Assembly: GCA_003526525.1 (NCBI GenBank)
Contig: DPVV01000292.1
Coordinates: forward strand, 1-18,545
DNA length: 18,545 nt
Direction of reading: 5' to 3'
Source of the DNA: Lachnoclostridium phytofermentans
GTDB lineage: Bacteria; Bacillota; Clostridia; Lachnospirales; Lachnospiraceae
Shown here piece by piece: positions 7,404-14,691 of the stretch. The position numbers were made by a program, and so were the translations under genes. The notes beneath the pieces are model-generated. The model did no database searches and was not told where the DNA came from. It worked only from the letters and a program-made list of their open reading frames with translations. Position 1 is the stretch's first letter; every line of letters begins with the position of its first letter.

Positions 7404-8255
7404 ATGAAAAAAACAATATCTATTTTACTAACCATAATGTTAATTTCAATTTTCATGACTAATAATGTATACGTTCAGGGAGCTGAACAAGTTAAGCTTA
7501 ATGTAAATAAAAAGACGTTATACATCGATTCTACATATCAACTAAAAGTAATTGGATCTACGAAAAAAGTGATGTGGAGATCCAGTGATTCGAATGTTGC
7601 TTCTGTTACCAAAAACGGTAAAGTCACAGCTAAGGATCAAGGAAGTTGTACTATAACCGCAACAGTTGGCTCTGGGAGTGGCAGCATTAAGTTACAATGC
7701 AAAATATACGTAAAAAGTAGACTTAATGCAAGTTCAACATTAATATACTGCCCTATGGATGAATTTCAAGAAATACAAATTACTATGAAAAATCCAAAAA
7801 AAAATGAATTTCTAAGCTATTCTATTAATTCTTCGAGTCATGTTGAAATCGAATTAGGAGAAAATAGAGATAATACTACAACCGTTTATATCAGTCCTCT
7901 TAGCAAAGGTACAACAACCATAACTTTTAATATAGTATCCTCAGAAAGCAATTTATCGTATACATTGTCCAATCCATTAGAAATAACAATATGTGTTGGT
8001 ATAAGTGTTATGGATGAATGGATATCAAAAAAAACGCTCAATGAGGTTTTTGATATCTACGTAATTGAGGGTGAATACTTAGAAATTATGTATGAAAAAG
8101 GACTGTATTCAGCTAAGTCGATAAATTTGACGCCACCCCAAGAAATAGAAATAGGAAAAGAGTATAAAAGCAAAAATATTCGTTTTAAATATAAATCAAA
8201 AAATGAGATTCTTTATAATGTTACTGATTTAAGAACAGAAAGTATAATTAAATAG
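7404..8255 (+). CDS. Secreted protein with one bacterial Ig-like (Big_2) domain
   Basis: The 283-residue product has a signal peptide: MKK, a hydrophobic core to about residue 22, and likely cleavage near VQG-AEQ. Residues about 28-107 form a Big_2 domain, with the signatures VMWRSSDSNVASVTKNGKVT and AKDQGSCTITATV. The rest (about 108-283) is beta-rich, lysine- and asparagine-rich and not recognised. There is no LPXTG motif and no C-terminal membrane segment, so it is either released or held by other contacts. ATG at 7404 is chosen with GGAGG 6 nt upstream; the in-frame GTG at 7398 directly abuts that site. It is the only plus-strand gene here and lies next to an integrase remnant and tRNA-Trp, so it may be cargo left by a lost mobile element (inference). 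Confidence 0.85.
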   Translation: MKKTISILLTIMLISIFMTNNVYVQGAEQVKLNVNKKTLYIDSTYQLKVIGSTKKVMWRSSDSNVASVTKNGKVTAKDQGSCTITATVGSGSGSIKLQCKIYVKSRLNASSTLIYCPMDEFQEIQITMKNPKKNEFLSYSINSSSHVEIELGENRDNTTTVYISPLSKGTTTITFNIVSSESNLSYTLSNPLEITICVGISVMDEWISKKTLNEVFDIYVIEGEYLEIMYEKGLYSAKSINLTPPQEIEIGKEYKSKNIRFKYKSKNEILYNVTDLRTESIIK

Positions 8256-8331
8256 AAAATACAGCCCCTGTGCTACAAAAATATAACAAAAGCTCTCAAT
8301 CCAATGTTGTATGTAGTATAATTTTCATATG

Positions 8332-8519
8332 CATATGTTAAGGCATACTCATGCAACAATGCTCCTTCAAGCAGGTGTTGCCATGAAGGAAGTTCAGTAA
8401 AGGTTGGGCATTGTTTGCTACTACAATGGAAGTCTATACTCACACCGCAAAGGAATCAAGGAAGCAAACTGTAGAAATTTGAAGAGATTTTGTTCGGTGG
8501 GAAATCCGTGGGAAAATAG
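8332..8519 (+). pseudogene. Decayed tyrosine recombinase (phage/ICE integrase), C-terminal fragment
   Basis: Frame-by-frame translation gives HMLRHTHATMLLQAGVAMKEVQ (8332-8397), an in-frame TAA (8398-8400), then RLG. After a one-base shift comes H (8409). After a second shift comes ATTMEVYTHTAKESRKQTVE (8417-8476), and after a third KFEEILFGGKSVGK ending at TAG 8517-8519. These are the catalytic blocks of tyrosine recombinases in correct order: HxLR with the second conserved His/Arg, LGH, and the nucleophile block TTxxVYTH. The N-terminal core-binding part is missing. With one stop and three shifts it cannot make a working enzyme. Its 3' end is 53 nt from the 3' end of tRNA-Trp, a classic integration site. 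Confidence 0.85.
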
Positions 8520-8520
8520 A

Positions 8521-8560
8521 AAAAATCAAGGGAATCAGATTACTGAAACCCTTGATTTTT
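8521..8560. terminator. Bidirectional intrinsic terminator
   Basis: AAAAATCAAGGG (8521-8532) and CCCTTGATTTTT (8549-8560) are exact complements around a 16-nt loop. A T-run ends the arm in both directions. It can stop tRNA-Trp transcription from the right and any plus-strand transcript from the left. Confidence 0.8.
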
Positions 8561-8572
8561 CTAGCTTTGTAA

Positions 8573-8645
8573 CAGGGGCAGTAGGATTTGAACCCACGAC
8601 CTGCGGTTTTGGAGACCGTTATTCTACCAGCTGAACTATACCCCT
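8573..8645 (-). tRNA. tRNA-Trp (anticodon CCA)
   Basis: A 73-nt cloverleaf on the minus strand. The acceptor AGGGGTA pairs with TGCCCCT, with one T-G. The D arm region is GTTCAGCTGGTAGAA. The anticodon loop is CTCCAAA, giving CCA for tryptophan. The T arm GTGGG/CCTAC encloses TTCAAAT. The discriminator is G and the 3' CCA is not encoded. The top anticodon-stem pair (27-43) is an A-C mismatch. The gene has its own promoter and a downstream terminator. Confidence 0.95.
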
Positions 8646-8682
8646 ATATTTGATTTTTATGTGTCACTCACTGTGCTATATC

Positions 8683-8711
8683 ATGATACAATGAATTGTC
8701 ATAATTGTCAA
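8683..8711 (-). promoter_or_regulatory. Promoter of tRNA-Trp
   Basis: Consensus TTGACA (8711-8706), a 17-bp spacer, TATCAT (8688-8683). The start would lie near 8676, about 30 nt before the mature 5' end. Confidence 0.75.
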
Positions 8712-8894
8712 GAGAAATATGAAAATAATCTCTCCTTATCTCAGATATCTCAAACACTGATAAATAGCATATTTACGCAGTTTTTTCACTGTAACGACTT
8801 ATTTATGTAAATTTTACCATGTTAAATCGTCTTAATATCTCACTTTTTTATAAAAAGATTATCTTAGCCTTATCTTAAAATATAGACAGCATTG

Positions 8895-8942
8895 CAAAAA
8901 AAGGTGTCTCAAAATGTATGTAATCTACATTTCAAAACACCT
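8895..8942 (-). terminator. Intrinsic terminator after the FAD dehydrogenase gene
   Basis: A 17-bp stem with three G-U pairs (8942-8926 with 8918-8902) and a 7-nt loop, followed on the minus strand by seven Ts. It lies about 100 nt past the stop codon at 9045. The rest of 8712-9044 shows nothing recognisable. Confidence 0.85.
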
Positions 8943-9044
8943 CTCAATTTCTTTAAAAACCAGGATTATTCCTAAAACCTCTATTAATAAGCTGTTATAT
9001 GCTCATCTATAAAGCTCTATAACCTTTAAAGCCTAATGTATATA

Positions 9045-10445
9045 CTATACTAATTTTCTACCCATTAAAACACCCATCACAGATGCCATCATAAGACCTC
9101 TTGTCCATCCTGAAGAGTCTCCTAGACAATGAAGTCCTTTAATGTTAGTATCAAACTCTGGTGTCATCTTAATGCGGTTGCTGTAAAACTTTAATTCTGG
9201 TGAATATAATAAAGTTTCTGAACTTGCAAATCCAGGAACCACATTATCCACTGCCTGAATAAAGTTAATAATATTGGTCATTGCACGGTATGGCATTGCT
9301 GCTGTAATATCTCCAGCAACAGCATCCGGAAGTGTTGGCTTTACATTGGATTGGCTTAATTCCTTTGGCCAAGTTCTCTTTCCGGAGAGAATATCTCCAT
9401 AACGCTGTACTAAGATATGTCCACAACTTAGCATATTCGTTAATTCACCAACCTTTTGTGCATAAGCAATCGGTTGATTAAATGGAACGCTAAAATTATG
9501 AGAAACTAAAATAGCAAGGTTTGTATTATCAGACTTCATTTCCTTGTAGGAATGACCATTTACTACAGCTAAGTCATTATCATAATTTTCTTGGCTAACA
9601 AATCCTCCAGGATTTTGACAGAAGGTACGTACCTTATTCTTAAATGGAGCTGGATATCCAATTAACTTGGATTCGTATAATACTTTATTCACATCCTCCA
9701 TAATCTCGTTACGAACTTCCACACGTACTCCGATATCTACTGTTCCTGGCTGGTGAGCAATATCATGTTCTTCACATATTTTCTCAAGCCAATCAGCACC
9801 TTTACGTCCTGTTGCAACAACAATACTATCTCCCCTTAACTCAATGCAGTCATCGTGCTTTATTGCATTTTCAATAATCGCACCGGTACAGGTATTCTCT
9901 TCAATAATGATATCTTTACATATATAATTAAAATAAATCTCGACACCATTTTCTAACAGATACTCTTCAATGCTTTGATAAATCATTTGAGCTTTCTCTG
10001 TTCCAAGGTGACGAATTGGACAATCTACCAATTTTAAACCAGCTTGAATCGCTCTTTTACGAATTTCCTTTGTTTTTTCTGGCTGACCTACTCCCTCGAT
10101 TTTGTTATCAGCACCAAATTCTAGATAAATTCCATCGGTATAATGAATTGTTTCTTGAGCAAGATCTTCACCAATAAGAGTTGGTAAATCTCCACCCACT
10201 TCATAGCTTAAAGACAATTTTCCATCTGAAAAAGCTCCAGCACCGGAAAATCCTGTTGTGATATGACAATAAGGCTTACAATTCATACATTGCTTGGTTT
10301 TTGTTTTTGGACAACTTCGTTTTTCTACAGAACGGCCTTTTTCAACAATTGCAATCTTTTTCTTGCTACCCTTTTTGATCATCTCAAGTGCAGTAAAAAT
10401 ACCTGCTGGGCCTGCTCCAATAATCACGACATCATAGTGTTTCAT
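9045..10445 (-). CDS. FAD-dependent dehydrogenase / NAD(P)-FAD oxidoreductase (COG2509-like)
   Basis: The 466-residue soluble flavoprotein opens with a Rossmann dinucleotide site, DVVIIGAGPAGIFTALE (residues 5-21), with an acidic residue following at EKGR. Further family blocks are GFSGAGAFSDGKLSLS (about 65-80), SIVVATGRKGADWL in the middle, and GLHCLGDSSGWTRGLMMASV near the C-terminus (second FAD contact). A cysteine cluster, C45, C53, C56 and C60, precedes the GAGAFSDGK block and could bind metal or an iron-sulphur centre, or be redox active; that is inference. The substrate is unknown for this family. Two ATGs compete: 10445 (AAGGA 8 nt upstream, chosen) and 10451 (only 2 nt). A consensus promoter lies about 145 bp upstream and a strong terminator follows, so it is likely monocistronic. 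Confidence 0.9.
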   Translation of the reverse strand: MKHYDVVIIGAGPAGIFTALEMIKKGSKKKIAIVEKGRSVEKRSCPKTKTKQCMNCKPYCHITTGFSGAGAFSDGKLSLSYEVGGDLPTLIGEDLAQETIHYTDGIYLEFGADNKIEGVGQPEKTKEIRKRAIQAGLKLVDCPIRHLGTEKAQMIYQSIEEYLLENGVEIYFNYICKDIIIEENTCTGAIIENAIKHDDCIELRGDSIVVATGRKGADWLEKICEEHDIAHQPGTVDIGVRVEVRNEIMEDVNKVLYESKLIGYPAPFKNKVRTFCQNPGGFVSQENYDNDLAVVNGHSYKEMKSDNTNLAILVSHNFSVPFNQPIAYAQKVGELTNMLSCGHILVQRYGDILSGKRTWPKELSQSNVKPTLPDAVAGDITAAMPYRAMTNIINFIQAVDNVVPGFASSETLLYSPELKFYSNRIKMTPEFDTNIKGLHCLGDSSGWTRGLMMASVMGVLMGRKLV

Positions 10446-10589
10446 CTGCATCTTCCTTTCGGTAATTCCTACATCAGTTTACTGATTCGAAACTTTATTC
10501 TGTAACTATAAAGCGGTGAAAAATCAATTGCTTCCATATCCCCTTATTTGCATCCCTGATATGTAGACAATAGTTTCTTAACCTTATCT

Positions 10590-10619
10590 ATTATAGATAG
10601 TATGAACGCCTTGTGTCAA
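10590..10619 (-). promoter_or_regulatory. Sigma-A promoter of the FAD dehydrogenase gene
   Basis: Consensus TTGACA (10619-10614), an 18-bp spacer and consensus TATAAT (10595-10590). A short dyad, TATCTA-TTA-TAGATA (10585-10599), overlaps the -10 box. The leader is about 140 nt. Confidence 0.75.
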
Positions 10620-10668
10620 GCAAGAGCTAACTAACAGACTGGACCAATCCATACGACACTCTACAATA

Positions 10669-12411
10669 CTATATCTTAAACTGTTCCACAATTTTTTGTA
10701 AGTCCTTTGCATGTTGCATTGACTCAGATACGATCTCTGTAGTTTTTCCAGTAAGCTCAACAGTATTTGAAGTCTTATGAGCGATATCATTTATTCCAGT
10801 TGCAGATTCCGAAATCGTATCGTTAATTCCCTTGATTGCTTCTGCTATGTTTTTAATTGTTGTCTGTAAACCACTTATAGAGGTATTGATAATTGACATA
10901 CTATCATTAAATTTGAGGGCATCATCGGAATACTGTATACTGACATTACAAAATCCCGTATAATCATTCAATACTGTTTTTTCTAAGAAATCCAGTGTCT
11001 TTGATAAACAATCTACCATATTATTAACAGCATCTTGTACCTCTTCTACGATATCTGTAATGTCTTTTACCGCTCTTGTGGATTGATTTGCTAAGTTACC
11101 AATCTCCGTTGCTACTACTGCGAATCCCCTTCCTGACTCTCCAGCTCTTGCAGCCTCAATTGATGCATTTAAAGACAATAAACTTGTCTGAGAAGCAATA
11201 TCCATAATCGCTTTCGAGAGGACCTGAACGCGTTCTACTGATTTCGATTTATCAATTGCTGTTGTAGTCCTCACTTTAACTTCTTCATACATCTGCTTTG
11301 TGAGATCACTGGCATGTTCCATGCTGGAATGAAGTTCTTTCGCTCTTTGCATGATTTCTTGAGCCATTGACTTCCCTTCTTGCGTAAGTTGATTAATCTC
11401 TTTTGTATTATCTTCAATTTGAATAATATTTGTATTAATAGACTCTGTTGTTGCCGCTGTCTCTTCAATACCAGCAGCAATTTCCTCGGTTGTCGCTGAG
11501 TTATCACTCGAATTTATATTCACCTCATTGGAGTAACGACTTAATTCTTCTGCATTATTTCCAATTCGATCTGAAGAATTCGTCAAACTTCCAATGACAC
11601 CGATGATATTATCACGCATTTTACCAATGGAACGACTCATTTCACCAAATTCATCTCGACGGCTATTAAGTTTTTTCTGCCTATCATCTTCAGAAAAATC
11701 GAGATTTGAGATACGATTCACCGCATTTGTTATAATAATAGTAGGCTTTGCTAGTAAGTAAGCAATAATTATTCCTACAAGGGTTGCTAGTGCTAGTATA
11801 AAAATATTACCATAGATCATTCTTCTATTAAACTCTCCTCTTGGTAACATAATTTCAGATTCGTCAGCAGTTAGAACAAGAATAGAATTATCTACTTCGG
11901 AAATATAATATCCTGCATACTTCTTAACTCCTTGGAATTCATAGGTTATCGTATTATTCTCAGGTATAATTCCCTGTTTTAACTGCTCCACGATTCCCTT
12001 AACAACAGAGTTCTCAACCTGCACTCCAACTTTACTTTCCGTAGGATGGTATAGCATAACTCCACTACCGTCTACCACATATACATAACTTGATGCATTA
12101 CCTTGTAATGATATTCCACTAAGAATTGTAGCAAAATCTTCATAGGTAAGAGCTTGATCTTTCATATTCGACTCATGTTCCAATAGACATCCATAAGCAT
12201 TGGTTACATCCATCATGCTATCCTTAGTCTTCTCATCAATTACTTTTTCAAAACTCGGAAAGGCTGTGAATAAGTTAAATACAGATCCGATAGCTGTAAT
12301 TAGTAGCACAATACCTATCACTTTTGCCTTCATGGTACGAAACAAACTTGTTTTTACTGTTTTTCTAATCTCTTTTGATATTTCTTTTTCTTTTAGACTT
12401 TCTACCATCAT
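10669..12411 (-). CDS. Methyl-accepting chemotaxis protein with Cache-type sensor
   Basis: A 580-residue transmembrane chemoreceptor. A basic cytoplasmic tail (1-30) is followed by TM1 (about 31-51), an extracellular sensor (52-196), TM2 (about 199-221), HAMP (222-275) and the MCP signalling domain (276-580). The sensor contains [20 protein letters not shown] (109-128) and a [20 protein letters not shown] strand pair, which resemble a single Cache (sCache/Cache_3-like) fold. The kinase-control hairpin tip, [20 protein letters not shown] to GNLANQS (about 408-444), is intact. No C-terminal CheR/CheB pentapeptide is seen. I chose ATG at 12411 because GGAGG lies 7 nt upstream; the open frame continues to an ATG at 12504 that lacks a binding site. 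The ligand is unknown. Confidence 0.92.
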   Translation of the reverse strand: MMVESLKEKEISKEIRKTVKTSLFRTMKAKVIGIVLLITAIGSVFNLFTAFPSFEKVIDEKTKDSMMDVTNAYGCLLEHESNMKDQALTYEDFATILSGISLQGNASSYVYVVDGSGVMLYHPTESKVGVQVENSVVKGIVEQLKQGIIPENNTITYEFQGVKKYAGYYISEVDNSILVLTADESEIMLPRGEFNRRMIYGNIFILALATLVGIIIAYLLAKPTIIITNAVNRISNLDFSEDDRQKKLNSRRDEFGEMSRSIGKMRDNIIGVIGSLTNSSDRIGNNAEELSRYSNEVNINSSDNSATTEEIAAGIEETAATTESINTNIIQIEDNTKEINQLTQEGKSMAQEIMQRAKELHSSMEHASDLTKQMYEEVKVRTTTAIDKSKSVERVQVLSKAIMDIASQTSLLSLNASIEAARAGESGRGFAVVATEIGNLANQSTRAVKDITDIVEEVQDAVNNMVDCLSKTLDFLEKTVLNDYTGFCNVSIQYSDDALKFNDSMSIINTSISGLQTTIKNIAEAIKGINDTISESATGINDIAHKTSNTVELTGKTTEIVSESMQHAKDLQKIVEQFKI

Positions 12412-12457
12412 TTGTAAACCTCCACCCAACGTAACTATTTTTTCTACTTCTGTAAAT

Positions 12458-12485
12458 CTATCGACTAATTTTGTCGATTTATTTA
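12458..12485 (-). promoter_or_regulatory. Candidate sigma-D (motility) promoter of the chemoreceptor gene
   Basis: TAAA (12485-12482), 16 nt, then GTCGATAG (12465-12458) resembles the flagellar/chemotaxis sigma consensus TAAA-N15-GCCGATAT. It would start transcription about 39 nt before the chosen ATG at 12411, which agrees with that start. The motif is short and the region AT-rich, so chance is possible. Confidence 0.35.
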
Positions 12486-12567
12486 TCATTTTCGACTTTG
12501 ACATATCATTATAACAATTTTTCCAATGATTTCATATAAAGAACATGTAAAGAATATGTAAAATAAC

Positions 12568-12645
12568 AAAAGCTGTTACATTAATTTAACTAGAAAAAAT
12601 ACGCTATGCGAACTTTTCCTTGTCATGAAAAATGTAACAGCTTTT
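12568..12645. terminator. 15-bp perfect inverted repeat, likely end of the propeller/permease unit
   Basis: AAAAGCTGTTACATT (12568-12582) and AATGTAACAGCTTTT (12631-12645) are exact complements, 48 nt apart, with Ts beyond the stem in both directions. The loop is long for an intrinsic terminator and contains a copy of dispersed repeat B, as if that element had been inserted in the loop of a terminator (inference). Confidence 0.5.
12596..12623. repeat. Dispersed intergenic repeat B, copy 1
   Basis: This 28-bp stretch matches 16495-16522 at 26 of 28 positions; the shared core is GAACTTTTCCTTGT. It sits in the loop of the 12568-12645 inverted repeat. Confidence 0.75.
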
Positions 12646-12646
12646 T

Positions 12647-12781
12647 AAATTTAATCTACTCAATTTCAATTAGCAGCAGCTTTTAAATGTAGACTACTCA
12701 CTTCAACTAGCAGCAGCTTTAAATTTAATCTCCCCATTGCAACTAGCAGCACCTTTTAAATTTAATCTACTCATCTTTTTT
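12647..12781. repeat. Tandem array of about 37 bp, three copies plus a partial
   Basis: Copies at 12647-12684, 12721-12757 and partial 12758-12781 begin AAATTTAATCT; the copy at 12685-12720 begins AAATGTAGACT. The full copies contain AGCAGCACC or AGCAGCAGC. The partial copy covers the stop codon (12767-12769) of the permease gene. The array looks like serial duplication of the gene's 3' end. Confidence 0.8.
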
Positions 12782-13825
12782 AAATTCTTCTAATTCCTCT
12801 TCCGGTATATAAATACCTTCATTATAAATCATTTCATCTGCAAATTCTTCTTCTACTTGCTTTGCTAAGTCTTTGGTAAACAAAAGATAATCTTCATTCT
12901 GTGACTCTTCGCACATATCCTCTTGTCGAGGCGTAGATTCCTCTTCCTCTACTAAGTTGGATTTATACTCGTCGTCCTGATTATCTTCTAACTTGGATTT
13001 ATACTCGTCGTCCTCGTCCTCTTCTAACTTGGAGTCATACTCGTCCTCATCCTCTGCATCCGTTATTTCCTCCGAAATGCCTAAGAAATCATCTTTCTCT
13101 TTTGAATTATTACGAGTTCTCTTAAAAGCATCCGTATCCTCATCTTCGTAACAGTCTTCTTCCCCTGTCATCTTTTTCTTTATTGCATGGAATATTCCTT
13201 CAATAATAATAGTCATAATAAGATAGAAGATAATACATACAAATATTGAGAAGAATGGATACATCGTTCTTTGGCCAATTCTAGTCATAACTTCTGTTAA
13301 ATCATTTACTGAAATATACGAAACGATAGTAGTCCATTGTAATAATAAGATTGCAAGCCGTTTTAACATAAATAAGGTATCTTCCACTGTCTGTGGTAAG
13401 GTAACTGTAAAATAGACTTGCTTCAATCTCCGAATCACTGCTACATCTTGGTGCTTTTTCGCTTCTCTCACCTGTCTTGCAATGATTTGTGCAAAATGTC
13501 CTGCTCCATATAACCCGATTGCAATCCCAGAAATTAAAGTGACACTAAGATGCAACCGTTTAAACACAACATAATAAAATAGCAAAAGTATTAATACTAC
13601 TGGTGTACTACGAAATATAAAACTAATCGAGTGTGCTAATCCCGAGATTCCTCGCTTATGATATGACATAAAGTAACTTAACACAGATCCGATTGCTACA
13701 GTTACTATCCAAGCGATTGCCACTAAAATAATTGTCACAATTACGCTTTTTGCGATTAGATAATATGCTCCACCAGAGATTAGGTTGTTATTTATCGCAT
13801 CAAAGATATTTCTGATAAAACTCAT
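12767..13825 (-). CDS. Amino-acid ABC-type permease (HisM-like) with long acidic C-terminal tail
   Basis: Residues 1-218 are a polar-amino-acid ABC permease of the HisM type, with about five membrane segments. They include FRSTPVVLILLLFYYVVF (71-88, matching the usual FRGTP block) and VTLPQTVEDTL (141-151). The coupling loop between them reads REAKKHQDVAVIRRLKQ, about three residues shorter than usual and without the normal EAA...G pattern, so contact with an ATPase may be weak or lost. Residues 220-352 form a very acidic cytoplasmic tail, not usual for this family, with three exact-length 12-residue repeats (261-296). ATG at 13825 is chosen, with AGGAGG 7 nt upstream; a GTG at 13843 lies before that site. 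It starts 14 nt past the binding-protein stop. No ATPase gene is nearby. Confidence 0.82.
   Translation of the reverse strand: MSFIRNIFDAINNNLISGGAYYLIAKSVIVTIILVAIAWIVTVAIGSVLSYFMSYHKRGISGLAHSISFIFRSTPVVLILLLFYYVVFKRLHLSVTLISGIAIGLYGAGHFAQIIARQVREAKKHQDVAVIRRLKQVYFTVTLPQTVEDTLFMLKRLAILLLQWTTIVSYISVNDLTEVMTRIGQRTMYPFFSIFVCIIFYLIMTIIIEGIFHAIKKKMTGEEDCYEDEDTDAFKRTRNNSKEKDDFLGISEEITDAEDEDEYDSKLEEDEDDEYKSKLEDNQDDEYKSNLVEEEESTPRQEDMCEESQNEDYLLFTKDLAKQVEEEFADEMIYNEGIYIPEEELEEFKKDE
12938..13045 (-). repeat. In-frame 36-bp minisatellite in the permease tail
   Basis: Three 36-bp units encode DEYDSKLEEDED, DEYKSKLEDNQD and DEYKSNLVEEEE (residues 261-296 of the permease). The first two-thirds of each unit are nearly identical at DNA level. 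Such units can change in number by slippage without breaking the frame. Confidence 0.85.
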
Positions 13826-13839
13826 ATTCATTCCTCCTC

Positions 13840-14691
13840 TCACTCTAAAACCAGATAAGCGTATTGATTCATCGTATAGTAACCGTCAGTCATACAGTAT
13901 GTTTTTTTCGTATCTACTGTATTTTTGCTAGTTCCATAGCTAAAGAGTACATCTACTTTACCACCCATGAGCATAGAAAAACTCGTATCATTTTGAAGGT
14001 ATACATATCGTATCTCTTTTCCTAAGATTTTACCTATCTCATGCATTAAAGCTACGCTAAATCCATATGGTTTTTGATCAAAATCTACCATATCAATAGG
14101 CGGTAAAGCTCCCGTAACACCTACGTATATCGTACCATTGGTCCCTGAAATTTTTTCAAAATCCTTAGCATACATTGGCTTTATTTCCTCTGCCTCAATA
14201 TAGGTGGATACAAGGGATTCTAAAGTGCCATTTCCCTTTAATTCTCTCAAAGCTCCATTCAGATCATCTTTTAATGCTTGGTTTTTGGCTGAAAGTGCCA
14301 TACCAAACTCGAGTCGATCCTCTGAAGCTTTTGGAATCTCAAGCTTCCTTATTCCTTTTTCTGTACGTGCTAAATAATCTGCTGTCACATCAGCAAACCA
14401 AGCTACCTGTATCTCGTTGGTTTTAAGCGCTGAGAGTGTTTCATAAACATCTGGATAGGAGCGATACCCTTTTAATTTAACGCCAAGAATACTATCAAAC
14501 AATATCCTAGAGCTATTATCCGGCATTTTGGAAACTACTCCACCCATTGTCTTACCGTTAAGTTCCACAACAGCTTCTAAATTCTCAGAGGTTACCTTAG
14601 CTCCATCATCAAACAGTCTTACACCAGCACATATCAGACAAAAGATTGCAAGAACTGCAACCGTTATCCATTTTGTTCTCGTTCTCATCAT
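13840..14691 (-). CDS. Membrane-anchored SBP_bac_3 protein with halves in swapped order
   Basis: A 283-residue protein with a signal anchor (about 8-26); CLIC lacks a good lipobox pattern, so a lipoprotein is unlikely. Residues 34-168 resemble the second part of an SBP_bac_3 amino-acid-binding protein: NLEAVVELNGKTMGG, then YETLSALKTNEIQVAWFAD, ending FGMALSAKNQALKDDLNGAL and GNGTLESLVSTY, normally the C-terminus. Residues 186-283 resemble the normal N-terminus: GTIYVGVTGALPPIDMVDFD, YGFSVALMHEIGKILGKEI and GGKVDVLFSYG to GYYTMNQYAYLVLE. The total is close to one complete domain, so this reads as a circular permutation. The Arg that usually binds the ligand carboxylate (TPERxxxxxF region) appears replaced (NTVDTKKTY). 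The start ATG overlaps the propeller stop by 4 nt (ATGA), with GGGGTGA 7 nt upstream. Confidence 0.85.
   Translation of the reverse strand: MMRTRTKWITVAVLAIFCLICAGVRLFDDGAKVTSENLEAVVELNGKTMGGVVSKMPDNSSRILFDSILGVKLKGYRSYPDVYETLSALKTNEIQVAWFADVTADYLARTEKGIRKLEIPKASEDRLEFGMALSAKNQALKDDLNGALRELKGNGTLESLVSTYIEAEEIKPMYAKDFEKISGTNGTIYVGVTGALPPIDMVDFDQKPYGFSVALMHEIGKILGKEIRYVYLQNDTSFSMLMGGKVDVLFSYGTSKNTVDTKKTYCMTDGYYTMNQYAYLVLE

Noticed and set aside
8404..8634. Possible 76-codon plus-strand gene
   Set aside because: It runs antisense through tRNA-Trp and across the broken integrase remnant; the GFEPTT-type ending is the usual artefact of translating a tRNA gene backwards.
12412..12504. 31-residue N-terminal extension of the chemoreceptor
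   Set aside because: No ribosome binding site at the far ATG, while a good GGAGG and a candidate sigma-D promoter lie inside the extension.
12647..12781. CRISPR array
   Set aside because: Units are contiguous without unique spacers, and no cas gene is near.
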